Below are positions 32,084-40,148 of a stretch of DNA of 64,000 bases, one piece after another. A program made the position numbers and the translations under genes. Source of the stretch: GWE2-40-63 sp050179685 (GTDB taxonomy: Bacteria > Bacteroidota > Bacteroidia > Bacteroidales > SZUA-534); NCBI GenBank assembly GCA_050179685.1, contig JBFXEW010000010.1:65907-129906 (forward strand), given 5' to 3'. The stretch's first letter is position 1. Each line of letters begins with the position of its first letter. Below the pieces are notes generated by a model, which was not told the origin of the DNA, searched no databases, and was given only the letters and a program-made list of their open reading frames with translations.

Positions 32084-32606
32084 TTATAAATCCTTATTTA
32101 TTCTTTCAAATAGTTTTGTTTTAAAATCGTTACTTATATGAATTCTTGTAGATAAATCTGAGAATTTACTATTTGTATGTGTACAATTAAAATTTATGTA
32201 ATTTTCTTCTGGTATAATTGTGATTATCTGTCCAATAGGAATATCATATCTTCTATCTGAAACAATAATTTTATGTTTTCTTATTTTCTTTTGGTTCCAA
32301 TTTAATTCACTAACTATGTCCATAATCAAGTCGTAATTCTTAGACATGGATAAATTTGTCCTATAAATTTTGAATTTCAGCATTCCTCTAAGATAAATAA
32401 ATCCAAGTAATCCCATTATAAAAGTCCATCCTCCCGCATAAAGCAAATATTTTATATCACCTTGCGTTTCTGTAAACCATTTTGAATAAAAATATCCTAC
32501 AAGTAACATTAAAGTTGGTGTCCACCAGTAAACTACCCACCAATAATAACTAATCTTTTGTCTTAGGGGTCAAATCTACTTTTAATTTATCTGTGGACTT
32601 ATTCAT
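32084..32606 (-). pseudogene. Two-TM hypothetical protein, frameshifted near its N-terminus
   Basis: ATG 32606 opens a frame reading MNKSTDKLKVDLTPKTKD then stops. Removing one A from the AAAA at 32556-32559 joins it to ISYYWWVVYWWTPTLMLLVG and on through the intact downstream frame to 32084, giving 173 residues. The repaired protein has two membrane spans (the one above, and LLYAGGWTFIMGLLGFIYL) and a cytoplasmic C-terminal domain. The frame still usable as it stands starts at ATG 32509 (141 residues) and lacks half of TM1. Family unknown. A homopolymer sequencing error would explain it equally well. Confidence 0.72.
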
Positions 32607-32633
32607 TATCCTATATGTTTTTTTTCAGCTTAA

Positions 32634-32823
32634 GCACAACGTTATTATAAGGCTAGTGCTTATTTGAAAGTAAAATACTCTCGGTTGGCATATAGCTAAT
32701 TAATTTTGAACTCAATTTAGCAATTTTAATTCTTCTGTGAAGAATTAATTTGCGAGGTTTATTCCCAGCATAGATTATCATGTAACTAATTAGCAGCATT
32801 GAATTTAAACGATGTTAGCCATT
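32634..32823 (-). repeat. attC-like site D
   Basis: About 190 bp, longer than the others. Distal core AATGGCTAAC (32814-32823, minus strand) is the exact complement of the start of its cassette (GTTAGCCATT, 33662-33653). The proximal core is AACGTTGTGC at 32634-32643. It contains AATTCTTC-TGT-GAAGAATT, a perfect inner stem. Confidence 0.62.
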
Positions 32824-32831
32824 GTTTTTCA

Positions 32832-33635
32832 TTAGTCTGTCACATTAAATGTTTTTTCAAAGAAATACTTTTCCTCATATCCTTCTGCGTCAATTGTCTT
32901 AATTACCCCTTTATATCCATGAAGACCTTTTCTATGTACTTTCTTGCGATATATACAGTATTGTCCAAATGATTCAAGGTTAAATAATTTTTCATTATCA
33001 GCTTTATCTAAATATAAAACACTATCAGGTTGTGAAATATCTGCCACCATTACAATATGACTTCTAGTGGTATCATAGGCTGCTAGCATAATATTTGAAA
33101 TATATGTTTCTCCAACTTTTATATTAGCAGATGAGTCAACAATTACAGGAACTAATGCATTAAATTTATAATGGTCTTTTTCTATGCTATTTAGTAAGAA
33201 TTCAATAAGTTCAGATTCTAGTTTTTTTAGGTCTAATATAAAGTTCTTACTTTCGAAAGAACCTGAATATTTTGAATCATCTGAAATCCACCTATTAAGT
33301 CGTTTCTCGATGATGATATGTTTAATGTAACTTGAATTAAACAATTCTGCGGAAATTATCGTATTTCGAAACTCTATAAGTTTGTCAGATAATAATTCAT
33401 ATTTTCTCTCATCTTTTAAAAGAAGAAAAGAATCAACTGATTCTGAAACATTTATTGTTGCAATTCTAAAAGGTGTAATCTTTTCTGGATTTATATAATA
33501 CTTTTTTTCTATCTCATTCTTACAATAATATATTTTCTCTTGTTGTATTTTTGTTTCATCATCAATATAGTCCCTTGTTTTTTGAGAACAAGATATTATA
33601 ATAAAAAATGAAGAAATTAAGTAAAAATATTTCAT
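32832..33635 (-). CDS. Hypothetical lipoprotein of cassette 1
   Basis: 267 residues with a lipobox ending at Cys16 (FIIISC), then a charged soluble region and a C-terminal part with beta character. No family recognised. It is the only clearly intact gene of more than 100 codons in the array and carries its own attC-like site downstream. The codons are more AT-rich than those of the flanking housekeeping genes, consistent with acquisition. Confidence 0.7.
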   Translation of the reverse strand: MKYFYLISSFFIIISCSQKTRDYIDDETKIQQEKIYYCKNEIEKKYYINPEKITPFRIATINVSESVDSFLLLKDERKYELLSDKLIEFRNTIISAELFNSSYIKHIIIEKRLNRWISDDSKYSGSFESKNFILDLKKLESELIEFLLNSIEKDHYKFNALVPVIVDSSANIKVGETYISNIMLAAYDTTRSHIVMVADISQPDSVLYLDKADNEKLFNLESFGQYCIYRKKVHRKGLHGYKGVIKTIDAEGYEEKYFFEKTFNVTD

Positions 33636-33942
33636 GATTTCTCTCTATAAATAATGGCTAACTATAAAATAACCGCAACCCACCTCCCTCTATCCTACCA
33701 AATCGGGATGATAGCGGTAAAAGCTTGCGTTTATCATTATTATTCGTGCTGTTTGGGTTCACGGTAATTGCATTCAGTTAACCAAAACTATAAAATTATT
33801 TAATGCTAAAGTACTTATCGGGAAGTTTTTTGGTTTTAAGCATATAGCTTAGATATGGCGCACGGAACAAAACCAAAGGTTCATGCAGCTTATGCCATTT
33901 TTTAAACCAGAAAAATAATACTTTAAAGCGCAGACTTATTGT
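33636..33942. other. Right edge of the accessory block
   Basis: Holds the boundary core AATGGCTAAC (33653-33662), a short stretch of no recognisable content, and copy 2 of the 111 bp direct repeat. No ORF on either strand that I can support. Confidence 0.6.
33724..33834. repeat. 111 bp direct repeat, copy 2
   Basis: Same orientation as 27924-28034. The MNAITVNP-type reading present in copy 1 has lost its ATG here (CTG), so both copies look like relics. Confidence 0.8.
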
Positions 33943-34476
33943 TTATCGCTTTCGCCGGTAATGCAACTGCACCAGGCCGGTGTCGAAGGCCTTTGTATTT
34001 ACCAGTTGAAGCAATTGTTCGGGCCGGTCGTTGTTAAAAAGCCGGGTTCCCTGCCCCAGCAATACCGGAACCACAGAAATAATCAGCTCATCAATCAGGT
34101 CTTGCTTTAACAATTCGTTGATGATTTCTGCCCCGCCATCGCAGTAAATGTTTTTTCTTTTTTGTATTTTAAGCTGGCGTACCAAATCACCCGGATTCCC
34201 GGTGAAGAATTGGGTTTTGCCTACAGCAGGCCTTGCCGTCCGGGTAATAACATATACATCGCGTTCCCCATTATCGTAATGCGCAGCGCCAATTTCTTTG
34301 AGAACCCAATCGTAGGTTTTTCGCCCCAGAATCAGGGTGTCAATGGTGGAAGTAAACCTGGAATAGCCATAATCCTCACCTTTTTTTTCAACAGTTTTTA
34401 AAAAGCTTAAATCGTCGTTGGGTTTGGCAATGTAGCCGTCTAAACTGGTGGCTATAAAAATGGATACAGTTCGCAT
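33943..34476 (-). CDS. Dihydrofolate reductase family protein (RibD C-terminal-like)
   Basis: 177 residues with the fold's signatures: VSIFIATSLDGYIAKPND at the N-terminus, TLILGRKTYDWVL, the nucleotide-binding IYCDGGAEIINELL and ISVVPVLLGQGTRLF. These are YyaP/RibD-C type proteins related to, but distinct from, FolA. The natural substrate is not known for most. Single gene just outside the direct-repeat block. Confidence 0.87.
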   Translation of the reverse strand: MRTVSIFIATSLDGYIAKPNDDLSFLKTVEKKGEDYGYSRFTSTIDTLILGRKTYDWVLKEIGAAHYDNGERDVYVITRTARPAVGKTQFFTGNPGDLVRQLKIQKRKNIYCDGGAEIINELLKQDLIDELIISVVPVLLGQGTRLFNNDRPEQLLQLVNTKAFDTGLVQLHYRRKR

Positions 34477-34726
34477 GGTTTTTAGATTTTAAGATTTGCT
34501 GATTAGCTACTATCTGATGAAACAATAAACCAAAAACCATTGAAATACTATTTTGTTTGGCTAAGCACTCGGGCAAACGAAAGTTCAGCTCGTTATTGCA
34601 AACAGTTTATTTAAATTTGTGGGTATTGTTTTCAGACTGTCAAAAGAATAATTGCTAAGCGGTAATTTTGTTGACACCTTTTAACTTTAGTGACAGGTAG
34701 GAAAACTGATGCTGCCTTTAACACAT

Positions 34727-34760
34727 AAAAAAAGGAGTCAAACCTAAGTCTAACTCCTTT
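34727..34760 (-). terminator. Terminator downstream of tRNA-Pro
   Basis: AAAGGAGT/AACTCCTTT arms with a minus-strand U-run, 13 bases past the tRNA 3' end. Confidence 0.75.
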
Positions 34761-34772
34761 GCTGCCAATTTG

Positions 34773-34849
34773 TCGGGATGAAAGGATTTGAACCTTCGAC
34801 CCCACGCCCCCCAGACGTGTACTCTAAACCAAGCTGAGCTACATCCCGA
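34773..34849 (-). tRNA. tRNA-Pro (anticodon GGG)
   Basis: The 77-base minus-strand transcript folds into a cloverleaf: acceptor TCGGGAT/ATCCCGA, D-arm GTAGCTCAGCTTGGTTTAGAGTAC, anticodon stem CACGT/GCGTG with loop CTGGGGG, and T-arm GGTTCAAATCC. Loop positions 34-36 are GGG, reading proline codons CCC/CCU. The 3' CCA is not encoded. It lies close to the accessory block, as tRNA genes often do, but no attachment-site duplication of its 3' end was found. Confidence 0.95.
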
Positions 34850-35312
34850 ATTGGACTGCAAATTTATAAAACCTATTTTATAATGCAACACAAAATTTAA
34901 TTTCCTGACAATTTTAATTGCCTTATGCAGTAAGCACCTTGTGTAAGAGGAAATTGTCATCTAAAAAACAAAAGAAAACTTTTGCGCTGACCCATACTGA
35001 CAAGGACCTATTTAAGTCAACTATGGACTTATAAAAACAAACTATAAGCTTGTTTTCAATAAGAAATACTTAGGACTACATGCCAATTTCAATGCCCGCT
35101 TTTTCATCTAAATACCTGTATTTATTCGCTTTGAAAAGGTTTAGCTTTCAAGCCACTGCCTTGCATTCCATCAAAAGCACAAGCAACATATCTAATAAAC
35201 TGCATATTTTGGAATGCTTTTTGAGAAGTAGCTCCCCGGTTAAAAAAAAGGAGCTGAAATATTGCTTACCTTTGGCAAATCATTAAAACAATAATTTGAT
35301 AAAAAATATACT
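34850..35312. other. Intergenic region before trxB
   Basis: 463 bases. A 68-codon reading at 35080 has no typical features and would run into the trxB promoter; I do not call it. AGCTCC/GGAGCT (35230-35256) is a possible stem. The promoter of trxB is at the right end. Confidence 0.5.
35267..35274 (+). promoter_or_regulatory. -7 box of trxB
   Basis: TACCTTTG, a full match to TAnnTTTG, 39 bases before the trxB ATG. The -33 TTG is not obvious. Confidence 0.6.
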
Positions 35313-36311
35313 ATGGATTTCTTTAAAAAAATGGAGACTCCCCAGGCTGCTACCGATAAAGTAGTTTCGGGCGAAGCAGAACATGTAAAATGTTTAATTA
35401 TAGGTTCAGGTCCTGCCGGATATACGGCCGCAATTTATGCAGCCCGCGCCAACATGAAACCGGTAATGATTCAGGGCATGCAGGCCGGTGGCCAGTTAAC
35501 CACCACCACCGAAGTGGAAAACTTCCCCGGTTATCCTGAAGGAACCGATGGAACCGCTTTAATGGAAGACCTGAAAAAACAAGCCGAACGTTTTGGTACC
35601 GAAGTGCGTTGGGGCATGGTTACCAAAGTCGATTTTACCGGCAAGGTACACGAAGTGGTGGTCGATGGCGAAAAAGTTATTAAAGCCGATACCGTAATTA
35701 TTGCCACCGGAGCAACTGCCAAATATTTGGGATTGGAGTCGGAAGAGAAATACAAAGGCGGAGGCGTTTCGGCCTGTGCCACTTGCGATGGTTTCTTTTA
35801 CCGCGGAAAAGATGTTGCTGTAGTGGGTGGTGGTGATACCGCTGCTGAAGAAGCTACTTACCTGGCTGGTTTGTGTAATAAAGTTTACCTGATTGTCCGT
35901 AAAGATTACCTGCGTGCTTCAAAAGCAATGCAGGAAAGGGTTTTCAACACCAAAAACATCGAAGTATTGTTCGAGCATAACACCAAAGAAATTTATGGCG
36001 ATGGTGTGGTACAAGGTGTTAAGCTGATTAAAAAAGCGGGAACTCCTGAAGAGGCAGAAGTTGACATTAAAGTCGATGGTTTCTTTTTAGCCATTGGTCA
36101 CACCCCCAATTCCGATGTGTTTAAACCTTACTTAAAAACCGACGAAACAGGCTATATAATTACCGTTCCCGGAACCACAAAAACCAATGTACCCGGGGTA
36201 TTTGCCTGCGGCGATGTTCAGGATCATGTATATCGTCAGGCCATTACCGCAGCCGGAACAGGTTGTATGGCCGCCCTGGATGCAGAGCGCTATTTTGCCG
36301 AAAATCATTAG
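35313..36311 (+). CDS. trxB: Thioredoxin-disulfide reductase
   Basis: 332 residues. FAD-binding GSGPAGYTAA (~31-40), NADPH-binding VGGGDTAAEEA, the redox-active Cys155-Ala-Thr-Cys158 and the C-terminal FAD motif GVFACGDVQD are all in place. It reduces thioredoxin with NADPH in the cytoplasm. The first ~22 residues precede the usual family start and have no counterpart I know, but no later Met fits before the FAD motif except Met7. Ends in a strong terminator. Confidence 0.96.
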   Translation: MDFFKKMETPQAATDKVVSGEAEHVKCLIIGSGPAGYTAAIYAARANMKPVMIQGMQAGGQLTTTTEVENFPGYPEGTDGTALMEDLKKQAERFGTEVRWGMVTKVDFTGKVHEVVVDGEKVIKADTVIIATGATAKYLGLESEEKYKGGGVSACATCDGFFYRGKDVAVVGGGDTAAEEATYLAGLCNKVYLIVRKDYLRASKAMQERVFNTKNIEVLFEHNTKEIYGDGVVQGVKLIKKAGTPEEAEVDIKVDGFFLAIGHTPNSDVFKPYLKTDETGYIITVPGTTKTNVPGVFACGDVQDHVYRQAITAAGTGCMAALDAERYFAENH

Positions 36312-36337
36312 CAAATCCTATCATTTTAGTTGTATGA

Positions 36338-36371
36338 GGCCGTTCTGTTTATATTGAACGGCCTTTTTTTT
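36338..36371 (+). terminator. Terminator of trxB
   Basis: Perfect 8 bp stem GGCCGTTC/GAACGGCC followed by eight Ts. Confidence 0.92.
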
Positions 36372-36397
36372 ATCCTCCTTCCCTACACGAAAAGCTG

Positions 36398-36428
36398 TTG
36401 GTGAATCGTTTTTCTTTTTGTACTTTTA
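36398..36428 (+). promoter_or_regulatory. Promoter of the GH77 gene
   Basis: TTG at 36398-36400 and TACTTTTA at 36421-36428, 20 bases apart. It rules out the GTG at 36432 as translation start and supports ATG 36471. Confidence 0.55.
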
Positions 36429-36470
36429 GCCGTGCAATTCCCCCTTGCAATTAACTCAAAACTCATTTTT

Positions 36471-39206
36471 ATGACACTATCGTTCGATTGTTATTGTGAA
36501 ACCCAATGGGGCGAAACTTTATATGTAATTGGAGGAAGCTCTCAGTTAGGAGGCTGGAATCCAGATAAAGCTCTGGCCATGAATTGCATTGCGCCAAATA
36601 GATGGAAACTGGTACTAAACCCGGGTGCAAAATCGAAACCTGAGTTCGAATATAAATACCTCATAAAATCGGGACAACACGATTACCAGGTTTGGGAACC
36701 CGGAAAAAACAGAACGATAAAAACCCGAGGATTAAAATACAAACATTACCACATTCAGGATCAATGGGCAAACTTATCGCCCGAAATGACAGCCTGGGAA
36801 TCGTCGGCATTTACCGGAGTAATTTTTAAACCCGATGAAACCACCCAAAAACTCCTGGCATTGCCCATAAAAACAACGCGTATTGTCGAATTTAGTGTTA
36901 CTGCACCACAAGTGTATAAAAATCAATGGCTGGGTATTTCCGGAAATTGCGATGCCCTGGGTAATTGGGATATTCAAAAAGCAATTCCATTAAACAACAG
37001 TGCCTTTCCCGATTGGAAACTAGCTCTTGACATGACAAAATTACCCAATACCTTCGACTACAAATACCTGATTTTTGATAAGGAAGACCCCCAAAATGTT
37101 ATTTGGGAAGAAGGTTTTAACCGGAGTGTTACCTTGCCCAACCTGGTTGACGACTATTCAGTTTACAAGGCCAACGACAACCAATTCCGCTATGCCAGCC
37201 AGCAAATAAAAGGAGCCGGCGTAAGTTTGCCCGTTTTCTCGATACGTACCAACCAAAGTTTTGGGGTTGGCGATTTTAGCGATCTTAAAAAAGTAATTGA
37301 CTGGGCACAGAAGACCAAACTACACCTGATTCAGATTCTTCCGGTTAACGATACCCAATCGACCCACACTTTTTTGGATTCCTACCCCTACAAGGCTATT
37401 TCGGTTTTTGCCCTGCATCCGCTTTACCTGAACCTATTTAAAATGGGTAAGCTCAAAGAGCCCAAACTGTTCGATGAGTTTAAAAAATTTCAAAAAAACT
37501 TAAACGAAAATGAATCGGTTGAATACGAAAAAATAGTAAAACTAAAACTCAAATACAGCCGTTTGCTCTTTGCCGAAAAAAAGAACAGTTTCCTTAAAAA
37601 CAAAGACTACAAAGCCTTCTTCACGGCCAATAAAAACTGGTTGGTTCCTTATGCGGTATTTTCGTATTTGCGCGATAAGTTTGGAACCAGCGATTTTACT
37701 ACCTGGGGCTCTTACAGCACATACAATCTGTCGCAGGTAAAACATCTGTTAAACGAGAGTGCACCTGAATTTGACCAGATTGCCCTGTGGTATTTTGTTC
37801 AGTATCACCTGCACAAACAGTTAAAAGACGCGAGCACCTACGGACGCGAAAGAGGCATTGTTCTCAAAGGCGATATTCCCATTGGCATAAGCCGCTACAG
37901 TGTTGATGCCTGGTACGAACCGCGTTTGTATCATTTCGACGGGCAAGCCGGCGCACCACCCGACGATTTTAGTGCCGATGGACAGAACTGGGGATTCCCC
38001 ACCTACAATTGGCACGAAATGGCCAAAGACAATTACCAGTGGTGGCGCAACCGCCTTACCAAAATGGCTGAATATTTCGATGCCTACCGCATCGATCACA
38101 TTCTGGGCTTTTTCCGCATCTGGGAAATTCCCTACGATGCCATCCAGGGAATTCTTGGGCATTTCAGACCGGCACTGCCATTTAGTCATCAGGAATTGCA
38201 AAACCAGGGCATTTGGGTCGATTACAACCGTATGTGCAAACCGTATATCCGGAGCCATTTTTTGTATCAGCTTTTTCATGTTTACACCGAAGAAGTTATT
38301 CAGGATTATTTAATCGAGACTTCGTTCAGTGTTTTTGAATTAAAACCTGAATTTGCAACCCAAAGAGCCATTTACGAACACTTTATAAAAACAGGGGGTC
38401 CCGAAGATTTACCCGAAAAAGAAGCCACCCTGATGTGGGGCTTGATCCGTTTGGCTGCCGAAATACTGCTATTACCCGACGGAGATAATTACGAGCAGTT
38501 TCATCCACGAATTTCGTTGCATTCAACCTTCTCGTACCAGGAACTCGATAACCAAACCAAAGAGCGTTTTAATGCCATTTACATCCACTATTTTTATCAC
38601 CGGCACGAGCAGTTTTGGAAAGAGCAAGCCCTTGAAAAACTTCCGGCCCTGGTAAATGCAACCAATATGCTTATTTGTGGCGAGGATTTGGGAATGATTC
38701 CCGCATCGGTTCCCGAAGTTATGAATCAGTTTGGAATTCTTAGCCTGGAAATTCAACGCATGCCCAAAGATCCAAAGAAAAACTTTGCCCATCCGGCCGA
38801 TGCGCCTTATTTATCGGTTTGTACCACATCGACCCACGATATGGCTACTGTTAGAGGCTGGTGGGAAGAAAACCGTGAAAAAACACAGCTTTTTTACAAC
38901 GAGCAACTGGGTAAATGGGGCGAAATGCCATTTTTTGCCGAGCCCTGGGTTTGCAAGGAGATTCTGATTCAGCACCTGTATTCACCAGCCATGTGGACCG
39001 TTTTTCCCATTCAGGATTTGCTGGCAATGGATGAGAATTTACGTGTTGAAAATCCGAATGAAGAACGCATTAACGAACCGGCAAATCCACGACATTACTG
39101 GAAGTACCGTATGCACCTTACCATGGAAGAACTGTTAAAAGCCAGAAACTTTAATAAGCAACTGGCTCAACTGGTTCAGGAATCGGGTCGAAAAATAAAC
39201 CAATAA
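36471..39206 (+). CDS. malQ: 4-alpha-glucanotransferase, DPE2-like (CBM20-CBM20-GH77)
   Basis: 911 residues from ATG 36471. Two N-terminal starch-binding CBM20 modules (each with a GG-W-P/D-KA-P/L motif: LGGWNPDKALAM, ALGNWDIQKAIPL) precede a GH77 catalytic domain. Catalytic residues: nucleophile Asp in DAYRIDHILGFF, acid/base Glu in CGEDLG, and transition-state Asp in STHDMATVRGWW. The double CBM20 layout is that of plant DPE2, which handles maltose and branched glucans. It moves glucan units in maltose or glycogen metabolism in the cytoplasm. No other glycogen genes are nearby. Confidence 0.93.
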   Translation: MTLSFDCYCETQWGETLYVIGGSSQLGGWNPDKALAMNCIAPNRWKLVLNPGAKSKPEFEYKYLIKSGQHDYQVWEPGKNRTIKTRGLKYKHYHIQDQWANLSPEMTAWESSAFTGVIFKPDETTQKLLALPIKTTRIVEFSVTAPQVYKNQWLGISGNCDALGNWDIQKAIPLNNSAFPDWKLALDMTKLPNTFDYKYLIFDKEDPQNVIWEEGFNRSVTLPNLVDDYSVYKANDNQFRYASQQIKGAGVSLPVFSIRTNQSFGVGDFSDLKKVIDWAQKTKLHLIQILPVNDTQSTHTFLDSYPYKAISVFALHPLYLNLFKMGKLKEPKLFDEFKKFQKNLNENESVEYEKIVKLKLKYSRLLFAEKKNSFLKNKDYKAFFTANKNWLVPYAVFSYLRDKFGTSDFTTWGSYSTYNLSQVKHLLNESAPEFDQIALWYFVQYHLHKQLKDASTYGRERGIVLKGDIPIGISRYSVDAWYEPRLYHFDGQAGAPPDDFSADGQNWGFPTYNWHEMAKDNYQWWRNRLTKMAEYFDAYRIDHILGFFRIWEIPYDAIQGILGHFRPALPFSHQELQNQGIWVDYNRMCKPYIRSHFLYQLFHVYTEEVIQDYLIETSFSVFELKPEFATQRAIYEHFIKTGGPEDLPEKEATLMWGLIRLAAEILLLPDGDNYEQFHPRISLHSTFSYQELDNQTKERFNAIYIHYFYHRHEQFWKEQALEKLPALVNATNMLICGEDLGMIPASVPEVMNQFGILSLEIQRMPKDPKKNFAHPADAPYLSVCTTSTHDMATVRGWWEENREKTQLFYNEQLGKWGEMPFFAEPWVCKEILIQHLYSPAMWTVFPIQDLLAMDENLRVENPNEERINEPANPRHYWKYRMHLTMEELLKARNFNKQLAQLVQESGRKINQ

Positions 39207-39271
39207 TAGTTGCGTTCTCATTTCAATTATAGTTTTGTTCGCTTATTTTTGCAGAAATTACATTAGAATAT

Positions 39272-40087
39272 ATGAGAAAAACTGTTTTGTTACTCAGTAC
39301 CCTTTTTATTACGCTTTCCCTAATGTCGCAAAACGTGGGGCAACAAGGTGACACCCTGCTTAATTATGTCGACATTAACGGGATGAAGCAAGGCAATTGG
39401 AAGCAGTACCACGAAAATGGAAATCCCCGTTACGAAGCATATTTTATCGACGATAAGCCGGTTGGGAAACTCACCCGCTGGGACAAAACAGGTAACTTAT
39501 TTGCTATACTCGAATACAGCAACACCAGTGAAAAAGCCAGCGCAAAGTTCTATCACAGCAATGGAAAAATAGCCGCTACCGGAAATTATATCGGAAAAAG
39601 CAAAGACAGTATTTGGTCGTATTACGATGAGAAAAACATACTGTATTTGCAAGAATCGTATGTTGAAGGCGAAAAACACGGAATATTCAAGCAGTTTACT
39701 TCGGAAGGAATTTTAATTGAATTAATTACCTGGAACCAGGGAGTAAAACACGGAAACTGGAAAAAATTCTATGTAGAAGGACCTCTGATGTGGGAAGCCA
39801 ATTATGTTAATGGAATGCTTGAAGGTGAAGCCAAATCGTATTACAAAAACGGAAACCTGCAAAAAGAAGGAAAATTTGTAAACGATTTAATGGAAGGGGC
39901 CTGGCTGCGTTATAAAGAGAATGGTACATTTGAAAAAGTATTGCAGTACAAAAACGGAGTTTGTCCTGAAGTTGACAGGGAAAACGAAGAAATGTATAAA
40001 GAACTGCTCAAAAACAAAGACCAGATTGAAGGCCCTAACAATGCCAACGATTTGGAATGGCTCCGCAATACAAATAGTTTTAGATAA
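39272..40087 (+). CDS. Secreted MORN-repeat protein (YwqK-like)
   Basis: 271 residues. Signal peptide (LLLSTLFITLSLMSQN), then at least seven MORN-variant repeats of the type NGxxxxEGxYxxxxxxGxWxxY (KQGNWKQYHENGNPRYEAYF, NGNLQKEGKFVNDLMEGAW). Proteins like this are often labelled YwqK-family antitoxins, but here the signal peptide argues for a periplasmic or surface role. Function unknown. It stands alone and shares a bidirectional terminator with the aldehyde dehydrogenase gene. Confidence 0.82.
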   Translation: MRKTVLLLSTLFITLSLMSQNVGQQGDTLLNYVDINGMKQGNWKQYHENGNPRYEAYFIDDKPVGKLTRWDKTGNLFAILEYSNTSEKASAKFYHSNGKIAATGNYIGKSKDSIWSYYDEKNILYLQESYVEGEKHGIFKQFTSEGILIELITWNQGVKHGNWKKFYVEGPLMWEANYVNGMLEGEAKSYYKNGNLQKEGKFVNDLMEGAWLRYKENGTFEKVLQYKNGVCPEVDRENEEMYKELLKNKDQIEGPNNANDLEWLRNTNSFR

Positions 40088-40110
40088 TCGAACTGTAAAA
40101 TAGAGCTTTA

Positions 40111-40148
40111 AAAAAAGCCTGACTCACTTGCAAGAGCCAGGCTTTTTT
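40111..40148. terminator. Bidirectional terminator
   Basis: GCCTGACTC/GAGCCAGGC (one mismatch) with an inner CTTG/CAAG, flanked by A- and T-runs, between convergent genes. Confidence 0.88.

Larger units (their letters stand above)
30481..33662 (-). mobile_element. Integron-type gene cassette array without integrase (four cassettes)
   Basis: Four minus-strand units, each a gene followed by a 129-190 bp attC-like site. The first bases of each unit are complementary to the distal core of its own attC, as in excisable cassettes: TTAGCCATT...AATGGCTAA (unit 1), TTGTGC...GCACA (unit 2), TTGGGTGC...GCACCCAA (unit 3), TTGGGC...GCCCAA (unit 4). Unit junctions lie near 33661, 32640, 31936 and 31183. 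Three inner sites share AACGTT at the crossover core. No integron integrase gene occurs in the window. Confidence 0.68.

Noticed and set aside
34773..34849. tRNA-Pro as integration site of the accessory block
   Set aside because: I found no duplicated 3' tRNA segment on the far side of the block and no integrase; the 111 bp repeats do not resemble the tRNA.
34718..34960. 80-residue ORF over the tRNA gene
   Set aside because: It is a reading of the tRNA-Pro gene and its terminator.
35080..35286. 68-residue ORF before trxB
   Set aside because: It ends inside the trxB promoter region, has unremarkable composition and no recognisable domain.
39272..40087. Type II antitoxin (YwqK label)
   Set aside because: The protein has a signal peptide and no toxin gene next to it; the MORN repeats alone do not make it an antitoxin.
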